A DNA stretch of 5,460 nucleotides. Source: DATESZ01 sp035283845. GTDB taxonomy: Bacteria; Desulfobacterota; Syntrophia; Syntrophales; JACQWR01. The translations under genes and the position numbers were made by a program. The notes beneath the pieces were generated by a model, which saw only the letters and a program-made list of their open reading frames with translations, was not told where the DNA came from and ran no database searches. Shown here one piece after another: positions 5,454-5,460 of this stretch. The stretch covers positions 1 to 5,460 of the forward strand of contig DATESZ010000080.1 in NCBI GenBank assembly GCA_035283845.1, written 5' to 3'. Every line of letters begins with the position of its first letter. Position 1 is the first letter of the stretch.

Positions 5454-5460
5454 TCGGACT

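Overview
The window reads as bacterial chromosome, almost entirely coding on the minus strand. An exported AttH/CrtC-type lipocalin-like protein together with a YbbP-like ABC permease points to a Gram-negative (diderm) organism. The mixed base composition and the C-rich/G-rich inverted intergenic repeats remind me of Desulfobacterota (former Deltaproteobacteria). That placement is an impression from style, not a demonstrated assignment.

Layout, read in the direction of transcription (right to left). Positions 5297-5460 are an intergenic stretch with two inverted copies of a C-rich/G-rich hairpin element. Both copies have G-quadruplex potential, and a weak sigma70-like promoter overlaps one of them. 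Next comes a compact three-gene unit: an ABC ATPase (5296-4616), a large FtsX-domain permease (4604-2118, TTG start) and an exported AttH-like protein (2094-931). The gaps are only 11 and 23 bases. The Shine-Dalgarno of the permease overlaps the stop codon of the ATPase.

Positions 587-930 hold no convincing protein gene. They contain a 10-bp stem-loop after attH, a 17-codon micro-ORF of doubtful meaning, a near-consensus sigma70 promoter (TTGACA, 17 bases, TATACT) and a leader of about 120 bases with inverted repeats. This promoter drives the last gene, whose first 195 codons (586-1) are in the window. It looks like the N-terminus of a large Eco57I-type (type IIG-like) restriction-modification methylase, cut by the window edge.

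How the genes work together. The ATPase and permease resemble the YbbA/YbbP and AttE/AttF/AttG group: ATP-driven, mechanotransmission-type FtsX systems thought to act on lipids or lipoproteins in the inner membrane. The AttH-like protein would be their periplasmic partner, probably binding a hydrophobic ligand. This is a known gene arrangement of unknown substrate rather than a wholly new system. The methylase fragment belongs to a separate transcription unit, GC-richer in the stretches I counted, and may open a defence locus that continues beyond position 1.
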